Part shown: one piece after another, positions 10,107 to 19,274 of the stretch | Layout: each line of letters opens with the position of its first letter | How positions within the stretch are numbered: position 1 is the first letter of the stretch | Assembly (NCBI RefSeq): GCF_000718775.1 | Contig: NZ_JOCB01000058.1 | Coordinates: forward strand, 7,970 to 71,969 | From: Streptomyces sp. NRRL S-31 | Lineage (GTDB): Bacteria > Actinomycetota > Actinomycetes > Streptomycetales > Streptomycetaceae | DNA: 64,000 nt | Direction: 5' to 3' | The notes under the pieces: model-generated | What the model was told of the DNA's origin: nothing | The model's input: only the letters and a program-made list of their open reading frames with translations | The model's database searches: none | Position numbers and translations under genes: made by a program

Positions 10107-10189
10107 GGCTTGCACTGTTCTTTTCCGTATTCGTCGAACCTCAAGACCGTCACCCTTGACGCAGTTGCGCGGGGGTCGCAGGAGGCACC

Positions 10190-11503
10190 GTGCTCACCGC
10201 GTTCGCCCGGGCGTTCAGGACGCCCGACCTGCGCAAGAAGCTGCTCTTCACGCTGGGCATCATCGTGGTCTACCGGGTCGGTACCCACATCCCGATCCCC
10301 GGCGTCAACTACAAGGCCGTCCAGCAGTGTGTGACCGAGGCACAGGGCAACCAGGGCCTCTTCGGCCTCGTGAACATGTTCAGTGGTGGTGCGCTGCTCC
10401 AGATCACGGTCTTCGCGCTCGGCATCATGCCGTACATCACGGCCAGCATCATCCTTCAGCTGCTGACCGTGGTGATCCCGCGCCTGGAGGCCCTGAAGAA
10501 GGAGGGCCAGGCCGGCACGGCGAAGATCACGCAGTACACCCGGTACCTCACGGTGGCGCTGGCCATCCTCCAGGGCACCGGTCTGGTCGCCACCGCGCGC
10601 AGCGGCGCGCTCTTCAACGGCTGCTCGGTCGCCACGAGCATCGTCCCGGACCAGGCGATCTTCACGACCATCACGATGGTCATCTGCATGACGGCGGGTA
10701 CGGCCGTCGTGATGTGGCTCGGTGAGCTGGTCACCGACCGCGGCATCGGCAACGGCATGTCGATCCTGATGTTCATCTCGATCGCCGCGACCTTCCCGTC
10801 CGCGCTGTGGGCGATCAAGAAGCAGGGCACGCTGGCCGGCGGCTGGATCGAGTTCGGCACCGTGATCGCCGTGGGCCTGGTCATGGTCGCGCTCGTCGTC
10901 TTCGTGGAGCAGGCCCAGCGCCGCATCCCGGTGCAGTACGCGAAGCGCATGATCGGCCGCCGTTCCTACGGTGGTACGTCCACGTACATCCCGCTCAAGG
11001 TGAACCAGGCGGGTGTGATTCCCGTCATCTTCGCCTCCTCGCTGCTCTACATCCCGGCGCTCGTGGCGCAGTTCGCGGGGGGCAAGTCCGGCTGGAAGAC
11101 CTGGGTCGAGCAGAACCTCACCAAGGGCGACCACCCGATTTACATCGCTACGTACTTCTTGCTCATCGTTTTCTTCGCGTTCTTCTACGTGGCTATCTCC
11201 TTCAACCCCGAGGAAGTAGCCGACAACATGAAGAAGTATGGTGGCTTCATCCCGGGCATCCGGGCTGGCCGACCGACCGCTGAGTACCTGAGCTACGTGC
11301 TCAACCGGATCACCTGGCCGGGTTCGCTGTATCTGGGTCTGATCGCTCTCGTACCGACAATGGCGTTGGTGGGCTTCAACGCGAGCCAGAACTTCCCGTT
11401 CGGCGGGACCAGCATCCTCATCATCGTGGGTGTCGGACTTGAGACGGTGAAGCAGATCGAGAGCCAGCTCCAGCAGCGCAATTACGAAGGGTTCCTCCGC
11501 TGA
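10190..11503 (+). CDS. secY: preprotein translocase subunit SecY
   Basis: 437 residues, ten predicted transmembrane segments, GTG start with GGAGG four bases upstream. Motifs include [14 protein letters not shown] near residue 182 and [17 protein letters not shown] in the last third. SecY is the channel of the SecYEG translocon that exports the many secreted proteins and lipoproteins in this window. Unlike in E. coli, a strong hairpin separates it from rplO. Its TGA overlaps the adk ATG by one base. Confidence 0.98.
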   Translation: MLTAFARAFRTPDLRKKLLFTLGIIVVYRVGTHIPIPGVNYKAVQQCVTEAQGNQGLFGLVNMFSGGALLQITVFALGIMPYITASIILQLLTVVIPRLEALKKEGQAGTAKITQYTRYLTVALAILQGTGLVATARSGALFNGCSVATSIVPDQAIFTTITMVICMTAGTAVVMWLGELVTDRGIGNGMSILMFISIAATFPSALWAIKKQGTLAGGWIEFGTVIAVGLVMVALVVFVEQAQRRIPVQYAKRMIGRRSYGGTSTYIPLKVNQAGVIPVIFASSLLYIPALVAQFAGGKSGWKTWVEQNLTKGDHPIYIATYFLLIVFFAFFYVAISFNPEEVADNMKKYGGFIPGIRAGRPTAEYLSYVLNRITWPGSLYLGLIALVPTMALVGFNASQNFPFGGTSILIIVGVGLETVKQIESQLQQRNYEGFLR

Positions 11504-12165
11504 TGCGTATCGTCCTCGTCGGGCCGCCGGGTGCCGGTAAGGGAACGCAAGCCGTCCGGCTCGCCGAGAAGCTGGCCGTGCCGCACATCTCCACGGGCGA
11601 CCTGTTCCGCGCCAACATCAGCCGGCAGACCGAGCTGGGCAAGCTCGCCAAGTCCTACATGGACGCCGGGAACCTCGTCCCCGACGAGGTCACCATCGCG
11701 ATGGCCAAGGACCGCATGGAGCAGCCGGACGCGGAGAAGGGCTTCCTGCTGGACGGCTTCCCGCGGAACGTCTCGCAGGCCGAGGCGCTGGACGAGCTGC
11801 TGCGCGGCGAGGGCATCACGCTGGACGCCGTCCTGGACCTGGAGGTCCCCGAGGACGAGGTCGTCAAGCGCATCGCCGGCCGCCGCATCTGCCGCAACGA
11901 CTCCTCGCACGTCTTCCACGTGACGTACAGCCCGCCGAAGCAGGAGGGCGTCTGCGACGTCTGCGGCGGCGAGCTGTACCAGCGCGACGACGACTCCGAG
12001 GAGACCGTCCGCACGCGGCTGGAGGTCTACCACACGCAGACCGAGCCGATCATCGACTACTACAAGGCGCAGGGCCTGGTCGTGACGATCTCCTCCCTGG
12101 GCCCGGTGGACGAGATCACGCAGCGGGCGCTGGAGGCCCTGAAGCGTGAGAAGGCCGAGCACTAG
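11503..12165 (+). CDS. adk: adenylate kinase
   Basis: 220 residues; it interconverts AMP + ATP and 2 ADP. P-loop GPPGAGKGT at residues 7-15 and DGFPRN in the AMP/core region. The long LID carries Cys130, Asp133, Cys151 and Cys154 (CRND...CDVC), the spacing of the zinc-LID type but with Asp in place of the second Cys. It is coupled to secY (TGATG), as in many Gram-positive bacteria. Confidence 0.97.
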   Translation: MRIVLVGPPGAGKGTQAVRLAEKLAVPHISTGDLFRANISRQTELGKLAKSYMDAGNLVPDEVTIAMAKDRMEQPDAEKGFLLDGFPRNVSQAEALDELLRGEGITLDAVLDLEVPEDEVVKRIAGRRICRNDSSHVFHVTYSPPKQEGVCDVCGGELYQRDDDSEETVRTRLEVYHTQTEPIIDYYKAQGLVVTISSLGPVDEITQRALEALKREKAEH

Positions 12166-12179
12166 GACCCCGGTCCTCC

Positions 12180-12237
12180 CGGCCGCGGTGCCCTCCTCCC
12201 GGACGTCGGCCGGGAGATGCCGAGGGCGCCGCGGCCG
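12180..12237 (+). terminator. two-tier stem-loop between adk and map
   Basis: Outer stem of 16 pairs (GGCCGCGGTGCCCTC with GAGGGCGCCGCGGCC plus one flanking pair, one G-T wobble). It encloses an inner 7-bp hairpin CTCCCGG/CCGGGAG at 12196-12216. It begins 14 nt after the adk stop. No T-run follows. Likely a terminator or processing element splitting secY-adk from map. Confidence 0.65.
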
Positions 12238-12290
12238 TACTGTTGTGTACGTATCCCAGTCGACGTGAGTGACGGAGAGCGCAGGCCCCC

Positions 12291-13127
12291 ATGGTGCAGA
12301 TCAAGACCCCCGAGCAGATCGCGAAGATGCGGGCGGCGGGCCTGGTCGTAGCCGCCATCCACGCGGCGACGCGCGAAGCGGCCGTCCCGGGCGCGACCAC
12401 CAAGGACCTGGACGAGGTGGCCCGCAAGGTCCTCGCCGAGCACGGCGCGAAGTCGAACTTCCTGGGCTACGGCGGCTTCCCCGCCACCATCTGCACCTCC
12501 GTGAACGACGTCGTCGTCCACGGCATCCCCTCCGACGAGGTCGTCCTCAAGGACGGCGACATCATCTCCATCGACTGCGGCGCGATCGTCGACGGCTGGC
12601 ACGGCGACGCCGCCTACACGGCGTTCGTGGGCTCCGGCCACGCCCCGGAGCTGCTCGAGCTCTCCCGGGTGACGGAGGAGTCGATGTGGGCCGGCATCGC
12701 GGCGATGAAGCAGGGCAACCGCCTGGTCGACGTCTCCCGGGCGATCGAGACGTACATCCGCCGCCAGCCGAAGCCGGGCGGCGGCCGGTACGGCATCATC
12801 GAGGACTACGGCGGCCACGGCATCGGCACCGAGATGCACATGGACCCGCACCTGCTGAACTACGTCGACCGCCGGCGCGGCAAGGGCCCCAAGCTGGTGC
12901 CCGGCTTCTGCCTGGCGATCGAGCCGATGGTCTCCCTCGGCACCCCGCGCACCGAGGTCCTTCAGGACGACTGGACGGTCATCACCACCGACGGCACCTG
13001 GTCCTCCCACTGGGAGCACTCGGTGGCCCTGACGCCCGAGGGCCCGCTGGTACTGACGGCCCCGGACGGCGGCCGCGCGAAGCTGGCCGAGCACGGGGTC
13101 ACCGCGGCACCGGACCCGCTGGCATAG
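12291..13127 (+). CDS. map: methionine aminopeptidase, type I
   Basis: 278 residues; removes N-terminal Met from nascent proteins. The five metal ligands of the family are visible: two Asp in [16 protein letters not shown], His in [10 protein letters not shown], Glu in AIEPMV and Glu in SHWEHSVAL. No N-terminal zinc or SH3 extension. A GGAGAG lies 12-13 nt before the ATG. The usual secY-adk-map order is kept but a large hairpin separates adk and map. Confidence 0.97.
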   Translation: MVQIKTPEQIAKMRAAGLVVAAIHAATREAAVPGATTKDLDEVARKVLAEHGAKSNFLGYGGFPATICTSVNDVVVHGIPSDEVVLKDGDIISIDCGAIVDGWHGDAAYTAFVGSGHAPELLELSRVTEESMWAGIAAMKQGNRLVDVSRAIETYIRRQPKPGGGRYGIIEDYGGHGIGTEMHMDPHLLNYVDRRRGKGPKLVPGFCLAIEPMVSLGTPRTEVLQDDWTVITTDGTWSSHWEHSVALTPEGPLVLTAPDGGRAKLAEHGVTAAPDPLA

Positions 13128-13157
13128 GGATCACTCCCATGGGGCAGACTCTCTCGA

Positions 13158-13187
13158 TTCGCCTTTCCGGGTGCGCCGACGTAGACT
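13158..13187 (+). promoter_or_regulatory. candidate infA promoter
   Basis: -35 TTCGCC (13158-13163) and -10 TAGACT (13182-13187) with 18 bp between, matching the principal sigma (HrdB) pattern at the -10. It lies in the 151-nt map-infA gap, giving a leader of about 85 nt. A CCGACG/CGTCGG inverted repeat straddles the -10. Confidence 0.45.
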
Positions 13188-13278
13188 GACTCGTCGGCTC
13201 TTGTGCACCCGCATGCCTGCATGCTTACAAACGGTGCGCGTCAGAGTCGATCAAGGTAGTCGATTCGAAGGGCGAAGC

Positions 13279-13500
13279 GTGGCCAAGAAGCAAGGTGCCA
13301 TCGAGATCGAGGGCACTGTCGTCGAGTCTCTGCCGAACGCCATGTTCAGGGTCGAGCTCCAGAACGGCCACCAGGTCCTGGCACACATCAGCGGCAAGAT
13401 GCGGATGCACTACATCCGTATCCTCCCTGACGACCGGGTCGTGGTGGAGCTGTCTCCTTACGACCTGACGCGTGGCCGGATCGTCTACCGGTACAAGTAG
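13279..13500 (+). CDS. infA: translation initiation factor IF-1
   Basis: 73 residues, a single OB fold, from GTG 13279 ([20 protein letters not shown]) with GAAGGG nearby upstream. It ends [11 protein letters not shown] as IF-1 does. IF-1 occupies the 30S A site during initiation. It is followed 60 nt later by rpmJ. Confidence 0.98.
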   Translation: MAKKQGAIEIEGTVVESLPNAMFRVELQNGHQVLAHISGKMRMHYIRILPDDRVVVELSPYDLTRGRIVYRYK

Positions 13501-13560
13501 ATCTTGCCCGAGCGCCGGGCCCGCCCGGTGCGCTGGCACTGACCCGGAGAACCTCACCCC

Positions 13561-13674
13561 ATGAAGGTCAAGCCGAGCGTCAAGAAGATCTGCGACAAGT
13601 GCAGGGTGATCCGCCGTCACGGTCGGGTCATGGTCATTTGCGAGAACCCGCGCCACAAGCAGCGCCAGGGCTGA
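13561..13674 (+). CDS. rpmJ: 50S ribosomal protein L36, zinc-binding
   Basis: 37 residues, starting [19 protein letters not shown]. Zinc ligands Cys11, Cys14, Cys27 and His32 are all present, so this is the zinc-dependent form. ATG directly follows AACCTCACCCC with GGAGA a little upstream. It is the usual infA-rpmJ-rpsM neighbour. Confidence 0.97.
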   Translation: MKVKPSVKKICDKCRVIRRHGRVMVICENPRHKQRQG

Positions 13675-13686
13675 CGCACGACCACC

Positions 13687-13734
13687 CTCTGCACCGCTAT
13701 CGCAGAGTTTCGCGCGACGCGAGCTGAATATGTT
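13687..13734 (+). promoter_or_regulatory. rpmJ-rpsM intergenic hairpin and candidate -10
   Basis: A 6-bp stem CTCTGC/GCAGAG at 13687-13707 followed by TTT could end the infA-rpmJ transcript. TATGTT at 13729-13734 fits TANNNT and could be the -10 of an rpsM-rpsK promoter; no strong -35 is seen. The rest of this 189-nt gap has a CCCCGG/CCGGGG hairpin near 13767-13786. Confidence 0.35.
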
Positions 13735-13863
13735 CATACGCAGAGCCCGGGCCATCCAGCCCGACACCCCCGGTTCGGAGGCCGGGGACCCGGTTCGTAC
13801 CTAGTACGGCGGCCGGGAGCCGGTTCTGTGGAAGACCTCCGAAGAATCACCAGGAGCCATTGA

Positions 13864-14244
13864 ATGGCACGCGTTTCCGGTGTCGACATCCCGCGCGAAA
13901 AGCGTGTGGAGATCGCGCTCACGTACGTGTTCGGCATCGGCCGGACCCTCTCGAAGGAGACGCTGGCTGCGACCGGCGTCGACCCCAACACCCGCGTCCG
14001 CGACCTGAGCGAAGAGCAGCTGGTCGCGATCCGCGAGTACGTCGACAACAACATCAAGACCGAGGGTGACCTCCGTCGTGAGATCCAGGCCGACATCCGC
14101 CGCAAGGTGGAGATCGGTACCTACCAGGGTCTCCGTCACCGTCGTGGTCTGCCCGTCCGCGGCCAGCGCACCAGCACCAATGCCCGCACCCGCAAGGGCC
14201 CGCGTCGCGCCATCGCCGGCAAGAAGAAGCCGGGCAAGAAGTAG
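13864..14244 (+). CDS. rpsM: 30S ribosomal protein S13
   Basis: 126 residues, starting [20 protein letters not shown], with the C-terminal basic tail [23 protein letters not shown] sits 7 nt before the ATG. S13 contacts the P-site tRNA and forms intersubunit bridges. It opens the alpha-type operon rpsM-rpsK-rpoA. Confidence 0.98.
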   Translation: MARVSGVDIPREKRVEIALTYVFGIGRTLSKETLAATGVDPNTRVRDLSEEQLVAIREYVDNNIKTEGDLRREIQADIRRKVEIGTYQGLRHRRGLPVRGQRTSTNARTRKGPRRAIAGKKKPGKK

Positions 14245-14308
14245 TCCGCAGCGGATGCCTGTCCACGGTCTTCGCTGTAGGACCGACCACCTCCCTAGGA
14301 GTTTGTAG

Positions 14309-14713
14309 ATGCCCCCCAAGGGTCGTCAGGGCGCTGCCAAGAAGGTGCGCCGCAAGGAAAAGAAGAACGTCGCTCACGGCCACGCGCACATCAAGAGCAC
14401 GTTCAACAACACGATCGTCTCGATCACGGACCCGTCCGGCAACGTGATCTCCTGGGCCTCCGCCGGCCACGTCGGCTTCAAGGGCTCCCGGAAGTCCACG
14501 CCGTTCGCCGCGCAGATGGCCGCCGAGTCGGCTGCCCGCCGCGCCCAGGAGCACGGCATGCGCAAGGTCGACGTGTTCGTCAAGGGTCCGGGCTCCGGTC
14601 GTGAGACCGCGATCCGTTCCCTCCAGGCCACGGGCCTCGAGGTCGGCTCCATCCAGGACGTCACCCCGACCCCGCACAACGGCTGCCGCCCGCCGAAGCG
14701 CCGCCGCGTCTGA
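14309..14713 (+). CDS. rpsK: 30S ribosomal protein S11
   Basis: 134 residues. The region [20 protein letters not shown] (residues 29-48) and the C-terminal [17 protein letters not shown] are S11 hallmarks. AGGAG precedes the ATG. In many bacteria rpsD follows here; in this window the next gene is rpoA after a strong hairpin. Confidence 0.98.
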   Translation: MPPKGRQGAAKKVRRKEKKNVAHGHAHIKSTFNNTIVSITDPSGNVISWASAGHVGFKGSRKSTPFAAQMAAESAARRAQEHGMRKVDVFVKGPGSGRETAIRSLQATGLEVGSIQDVTPTPHNGCRPPKRRRV

Positions 14714-14774
14714 CGCACGGCTGCTTCGCCGAGCGGTTCAGGGTCGTGGGGGGATCTCCCCCCGCAGAGAGTGC

Positions 14775-14808
14775 CGGGCGGTACGGCTCCTTCGGGTCGT
14801 GCCGCCCG
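14775..14808 (+). terminator. stem-loop between rpsK and rpoA
   Basis: Thirteen pairs (two of them G-T) from CGGGCGGTACGGC and GTCGTGCCGCCCG with an 8-nt loop. A second GGGGGG/CCCCCC hairpin lies at 14748-14763. The 184-nt gap sits where rpsD lies in many bacteria. No T-run follows. Confidence 0.6.
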
Positions 14809-14897
14809 TACCCTTGCAGTACCCGCGCTTCTCACGAGTGCGGTCTCCGTCGGGCGTCAAATAGCGGGCGTCCACGAAAGAAGGATCTGATCCACAC

Positions 14898-15920
14898 ATG
14901 CTGATCGCTCAGCGTCCCTCGTTGACCGAAGAGGTCGTCGACGAGTTCCGCTCCCGGTTCGTGATCGAGCCGCTGGAGCCGGGCTTCGGCTACACCCTCG
15001 GCAACTCCCTCCGCCGTACCCTCCTGTCCTCGATCCCCGGCGCCGCTGTCACCAGCATCCGGATCGACGGCGTGCTGCACGAGTTCACCACCGTGCCGGG
15101 CGTCAAGGAGGACGTCACCGACCTGATCCTCAACATCAAGCAGCTGGTCGTCTCCTCGGAGCACGACGAGCCGGTCGTGATGTACCTGCGCAAGCAGGGC
15201 CCGGGTCTGGTCACCGCCGCCGACATCGCGCCCCCGGCCGGTGTCGAGGTGCACAACCCCGACCTCGTCCTCGCCACGCTCAACGGCAAGGGCAAGCTGG
15301 AGATGGAGCTGACCGTCGAGCGCGGTCGCGGCTACGTCTCCGCCGTGCAGAACAAGCAGGTGGGCCAGGAGATCGGCCGTATCCCGGTCGACTCGATCTA
15401 CTCGCCGGTGCTGAAGGTCACGTACAAGGTCGAGGCCACGCGTGTCGAGCAACGCACCGACTTCGACAAGCTGATCGTCGACGTCGAGACCAAGCAGGCG
15501 ATGCGTCCGCGTGACGCCATGGCCTCCGCGGGCAAGACCCTGGTCGAGCTGTTCGGTCTCGCCCGCGAGCTGAACATCGACGCCGAGGGCATCGACATGG
15601 GCCCGTCCCCGACGGACGCCGCCCTGGCCGCCGACCTCGCGCTGCCGATCGAGGAGCTGGAGCTCACCGTCCGCTCCTACAACTGCCTCAAGCGTGAGGG
15701 CATCCACTCCGTGGGTGAGCTGGTCGCGCGCTCCGAGGCCGACCTCCTCGACATCCGCAACTTCGGTGCGAAGTCGATCGACGAGGTCAAGGCGAAGCTG
15801 GCCGGCATGGGCCTGGCCCTGAAGGACAGCCCGCCCGGATTCGACCCGACCGCCGCCGCCGACGCCTTCGGCGCCGACGACGACGCGGACGCCGGGTTCG
15901 TCGAGACCGAGCAGTACTAG
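14898..15920 (+). CDS. rpoA: RNA polymerase alpha subunit
   Basis: 340 residues. N-terminal dimerisation domain ([20 protein letters not shown] near residues 31-50), a linker, then the C-terminal DNA-binding domain with [20 protein letters not shown] and [16 protein letters not shown] (about residues 257-300). It ends in an acidic, Ala-rich tail. AAGGA lies upstream of the ATG. It scaffolds polymerase assembly and contacts UP elements and activators. Confidence 0.98.
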   Translation: MLIAQRPSLTEEVVDEFRSRFVIEPLEPGFGYTLGNSLRRTLLSSIPGAAVTSIRIDGVLHEFTTVPGVKEDVTDLILNIKQLVVSSEHDEPVVMYLRKQGPGLVTAADIAPPAGVEVHNPDLVLATLNGKGKLEMELTVERGRGYVSAVQNKQVGQEIGRIPVDSIYSPVLKVTYKVEATRVEQRTDFDKLIVDVETKQAMRPRDAMASAGKTLVELFGLARELNIDAEGIDMGPSPTDAALAADLALPIEELELTVRSYNCLKREGIHSVGELVARSEADLLDIRNFGAKSIDEVKAKLAGMGLALKDSPPGFDPTAAADAFGADDDADAGFVETEQY

Positions 15921-15940
15921 GAGCTCGGGACCGACGGTCC

Positions 15941-15968
15941 TCCGGGCGCCCCCGCGGGGACGCCCGGA
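15941..15968 (+). terminator. stem-loop between rpoA and rplQ
   Basis: Eight-bp stem TCCGGGCG/CGCCCGGA, one mismatch, then CCCC/GGGG closing on GC. It lies 20 nt after the rpoA stop. A second short hairpin CAGAC/GTCTG follows at about 15975-15988. Partial terminator or attenuator between rpoA and rplQ. Confidence 0.55.
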
Positions 15969-16046
15969 TCTCCGACAGACAACCGTCTGCTCGGATACTG
16001 ACTCCGGTACCTGACACGGCCGGGGCAGACACACAGGAGAAGAACC

Positions 16047-16532
16047 ATGCCGAGGCCCACCAAGGGTGCCCGTCTGGGCGGCAGCGCCGCGCACGAGAAG
16101 CTCCTCCTCGCGAACCTCGCGAAGAGCCTCTTCGAGCACGGCCGTATCACCACCACCGAGGCGAAGGCCCGCCGCCTGCGCCCGTACGCCGAGCGTCTGA
16201 TCACCAAGGCGAAGAAGGGCGACCTTCACAACCGCCGCCAGGTGCTCCAGGTCATCACGGACAAGGGCATCGTCCACACGCTCTTCACCGAGATCGGCCC
16301 GCGGTACGAGAACCGTCCCGGTGGTTACACCCGCATCACCAAGATCGGTAACCGCCGTGGCGACAACGCGCCCATGGCCGTCATCGAGCTGGTCGAGGCG
16401 CTGACCGTCGCGCAGCAGGCGACCAGTGAGGCCGAGGCCGCCACCAAGCGCGCGGTCAAGGAGGCCGAGGAGACCAAGGTCGAGGAGACCGAGGCCGCCG
16501 AGGCTCCGGCCGAGGAGTCCAAGGACGCCTGA
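16047..16532 (+). CDS. rplQ: 50S ribosomal protein L17 with Glu/Ala tail
   Basis: 161 residues. The L17 core ([20 protein letters not shown] to about residue 118) is followed by some 40 residues rich in Glu and Ala ([18 protein letters not shown]), an extension known in actinobacteria. ACAGGAGAAG precedes the ATG. A perfect intrinsic-type terminator follows. Confidence 0.98.
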   Translation: MPRPTKGARLGGSAAHEKLLLANLAKSLFEHGRITTTEAKARRLRPYAERLITKAKKGDLHNRRQVLQVITDKGIVHTLFTEIGPRYENRPGGYTRITKIGNRRGDNAPMAVIELVEALTVAQQATSEAEAATKRAVKEAEETKVEETEAAEAPAEESKDA

Positions 16533-16549
16533 GGCTCCGCCTGACGCGT

Positions 16550-16584
16550 AAGCGGGCCCGTCCCTTCCGGGGGCGGGCCCGCTT
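16550..16584 (+). terminator. terminator after rplQ
   Basis: Eleven-bp perfect stem AAGCGGGCCCG/CGGGCCCGCTT with inner CCC/GGG, followed by T and CGCG. It starts 18 nt after the rplQ stop and ends the ribosomal protein cluster proper. truA begins 25 nt later. Confidence 0.8.
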
Positions 16585-16608
16585 TCGCGTACCTGAGAGG
16601 ATTTCCCC

Positions 16609-17472
16609 GTGAGTGATGAAGTACAGCCCGGGTACGTCCGGGTCCGCCTCGACGTCTCCTACGACGGCACCGACTTCCACGGCTGGGCCAAGCAGGCCGG
16701 CGGCCGGCGGACCGTGCAGGGCGAGATCGAGGACGCCCTGCGCACGGTGACCCGGTCGCGGGAGACCTACGAGCTGACCGTCGCCGGGCGGACCGACGCC
16801 GGTGTGCACGCGCGCGGTCAGGTGGCGCACGTCGACCTGCCCGAGGGGGTCTGGCGCGAGCACAACCAGAAACTGCTGAAGCGGCTCGCCGGGCGGTTGC
16901 CGAAGGACGTGCGGGTGTGGGCGCTGCGACCGGCGCCGTCCGGCTTCAACGCGCGGTTCTCGGCCGTGTGGCGCCGGTACGCCTATCGGGTCACCGACAA
17001 CCCCGGCGGTGTCGACCCGATCCTCCGCAACCACGTGCTGTGGCACGACTGGCCGCTGGACGTGGACGCGATGAACGAGGCCGCCGGCGCGCTGCTCGGG
17101 GAGCACGACTTCGCCGCGTACTGCAAGAAGCGCGAGGGGGCCACGACGATCCGGACGCTCCAGGAGCTGAGCCTGGTGCGGGGCGGGGACGGGATCATCA
17201 CCGCCACGGTCCGCGCGGACGCCTTCTGCCACAACATGGTGCGGTCGCTGATCGGCGCGCTGTTGTTCGTGGGGGACGGGCACCGGGGTCCCGAGTGGCC
17301 CGGGAAGGTGCTCGCCGCCGGGGTGCGGGACTCCGCCGTGCACGTCGTACGGCCGCACGGGCTGACGCTGGAGGAGGTCGGCTATCCGGCCGACGATCTG
17401 CTGGCGGCCCGCAACAAGGAGGCGCGGAACAAGCGCTCGCTTCCCGGCTCCCCCGGCTGTGAAACCTGTTAG
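16609..17472 (+). CDS. truA: tRNA pseudouridine(38-40) synthase TruA
   Basis: 287 residues from GTG with GAGAGGA upstream. The catalytic Asp is D63 in [16 protein letters not shown]; other motifs are [12 protein letters not shown] at the N terminus and [15 protein letters not shown]. It modifies positions 38-40 of tRNA anticodon stems. It follows rplQ as in many actinobacteria, although a terminator lies between. In related genomes rplM-rpsI usually follow, but here a glycan locus intervenes. Confidence 0.97.
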   Translation: MSDEVQPGYVRVRLDVSYDGTDFHGWAKQAGGRRTVQGEIEDALRTVTRSRETYELTVAGRTDAGVHARGQVAHVDLPEGVWREHNQKLLKRLAGRLPKDVRVWALRPAPSGFNARFSAVWRRYAYRVTDNPGGVDPILRNHVLWHDWPLDVDAMNEAAGALLGEHDFAAYCKKREGATTIRTLQELSLVRGGDGIITATVRADAFCHNMVRSLIGALLFVGDGHRGPEWPGKVLAAGVRDSAVHVVRPHGLTLEEVGYPADDLLAARNKEARNKRSLPGSPGCETC

Positions 17473-17541
17473 TTACGTTGCATTTGACGCCCCTCGTGTC
17501 GCATGTCACCACTTATAGACCGTAACCGGGCGTAACGACCC

Positions 17542-17570
17542 TTACGTGTTTCATACGTCTCGGATACAGT
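17542..17570 (+). promoter_or_regulatory. candidate promoter of the glycan locus
   Basis: -35 TTACGT (17542-17547) and -10 TACAGT (17565-17570) with 17 bp spacing, close to the principal sigma consensus. It lies in the AT-richer 185-nt gap after truA. Two CGTAAC repeats at 17521-17526 and 17531-17536 lie just upstream and might be regulator sites. The leader to ATG 17658 would be about 80 nt. Confidence 0.45.
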
Positions 17571-17657
17571 TGCGCCTTCCGGCCAGATGTTCGACAGGGG
17601 TGGCCGGGATTGGCTGGGGGGTCGACGGGCCGGCACGGCCCGGGGTTGGACAACGCA

Positions 17658-19274
17658 ATGACTTCAGTGGGTCCCGTGCGGACCGGGGGGCGTCGTGCGG
17701 CGCGGCAGGGCGGCGGACGACGTCGGGCGGGGCGCGGCGGCGGCGCCGCGCTGGGGCTGTTGCCGCTCCCGCCGACGGACAGGGAGAAGTACTCCTACGC
17801 GCGCCGGTACCTGTGGATCCTGACGATCAGCTCGCTGGTCAGTTTCTGCTGCCTGGTGGTGAGCCAGTTCAAGCTGGCGCAGTCCACGCCGGTGCTGTGG
17901 ATCTACACCCCGCTGCTGGTGTTCACGGTGATCTACTACCTGGTGTCGTTGCGGGTGAACGGCTTCACCCGGGACTTCGACATCGCCCACCACCGGCGGC
18001 TGGTGCAGAACTGGCGGCCGGAGGTCTACCCCTCCGTCGACGTCTTCCTGCCGGTGTGCGGCGAGCCCATCGAGGTGCTGCACAACACCTGGCGGCACGT
18101 GCGGGCGATGGCCGACCGGTACCCCGGGGTCTGTGTGCCGTTCGTGCTCGACGACGGCGCGAGCCCCGAGCTGGCGGCGATGGCCCGGGACTTCGGCTTC
18201 CGCTACGGCACCCGGGAGAACCGGGGCTGGTTCAAGAAGGCCGGCAACCTGCACTTCGGTTTCGGCCAGTCCGACGGCGAGTTCATCCTCATCCTGGACG
18301 CCGACTTCACCCCGCGCGCGGACCTGCTGGAGGAGCTGCTGCCGTACATGGCGGCCGACCCGCGGATCGGTATCGTCCAGTCCCCGCAGTACTTCCGGGT
18401 GCTCGACTCGCAGAACTGGATCGAGCGCGGCGCGGGCGCGGTGCAGGAGCTGTTCTACCGCTCCGTGCAGGTGTCCCGGCAGGGCAGTGACGGCGCGATC
18501 TGCGTCGGTTCCTGCGCGATCTACCGGCGGGCGGCCCTGGACACCAACGGCGGCACCACGCTGATCGAGCACTCCGAGGACGTGCACACCGGGTTCGACC
18601 TGCGCGGGCTCGGCTGGGACCTGAGGTACGTGCCGGTCGCGGTGTCCACCGGGGTGTGCCCGGACACCGCGGGCGCCTTCTTCAACCAGCAGTACCGCTG
18701 GTGCTCGGGCTCGATGAGCCTGCTCGGCAGCCGCAAGTTCTGGCAGGCGAAGATCAGGATGTCGAGCCGGCTGTGCTACATGTCCGGGTTCTTCTACTAC
18801 ATCCACACCGCGCTGTTCACCTTCGCGGCCCCGGTCATCCCGATCGTGCTGCTGCTGATGATGCCGGAGAAGCTCAAGGTCGAGCACCTGCTCCTGGTGG
18901 TGCCCAGCATCCTCTACACCACGATCATCTTCCCGATGTGGCACAAGGCGCCGTACCGGCTGGAGGCGTGGGCGGCCCGGATGATGTACGGCTGGGCGCA
19001 CGTCTTCGCCATCTGGGACATCCTGCGCAAGAACCGCATGGGCTGGCAGCCGACCGGCTCCTCCGGCGCCAAGAAGAACAAGACCCGGCGCTTCTGGATC
19101 GGCATGTGGGCGTGGAGCGGCGGCACGGCGCTGGTGTGGGTCACCGCGGCGGTGTACCGGACGTTCACCATGAACGCCCCCGACTTCGCCCTGATCCTGT
19201 CCTCCGGGCTGTTCTACGCGCTGGTCGTCGGCCGCGTCCTGGTGCAGCCGCGGTCCGGGACGGAGGCCGTCTGA
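17658..19274 (+). CDS. membrane GT2 glycosyltransferase, cellulose-synthase-like
   Basis: 538 residues from ATG 17658; a TTG 48 nt upstream is the alternative start. A Gly/Arg-rich cytoplasmic start is followed by two transmembrane segments, a GT2 catalytic domain and four to five C-terminal membrane segments. The processive-synthase signature D,D,D,QxxRW is intact: Asp165-166 (DDGAS), Asp214 and Asp216 (LDADF), Asp308 (SEDVHT), Q344-W348 (QQYRW). It probably polymerises a beta-linked glycan from a UDP-sugar and extrudes it. The polymer cannot be named from sequence. It overlaps the next gene by one base (TGATG). It is not the widespread cslA-glxA locus since no galactose-oxidase-like partner is present. 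Confidence 0.9.
   Translation: MTSVGPVRTGGRRAARQGGGRRRAGRGGGAALGLLPLPPTDREKYSYARRYLWILTISSLVSFCCLVVSQFKLAQSTPVLWIYTPLLVFTVIYYLVSLRVNGFTRDFDIAHHRRLVQNWRPEVYPSVDVFLPVCGEPIEVLHNTWRHVRAMADRYPGVCVPFVLDDGASPELAAMARDFGFRYGTRENRGWFKKAGNLHFGFGQSDGEFILILDADFTPRADLLEELLPYMAADPRIGIVQSPQYFRVLDSQNWIERGAGAVQELFYRSVQVSRQGSDGAICVGSCAIYRRAALDTNGGTTLIEHSEDVHTGFDLRGLGWDLRYVPVAVSTGVCPDTAGAFFNQQYRWCSGSMSLLGSRKFWQAKIRMSSRLCYMSGFFYYIHTALFTFAAPVIPIVLLLMMPEKLKVEHLLLVVPSILYTTIIFPMWHKAPYRLEAWAARMMYGWAHVFAIWDILRKNRMGWQPTGSSGAKKNKTRRFWIGMWAWSGGTALVWVTAAVYRTFTMNAPDFALILSSGLFYALVVGRVLVQPRSGTEAV

Noticed and set aside
17521..17536. Two CGTAAC boxes as sigma-BldN -35 elements upstream of the glycan locus
   Set aside because: No CGTTGA follows at 16 bp from either; kept only as possible regulator sites.
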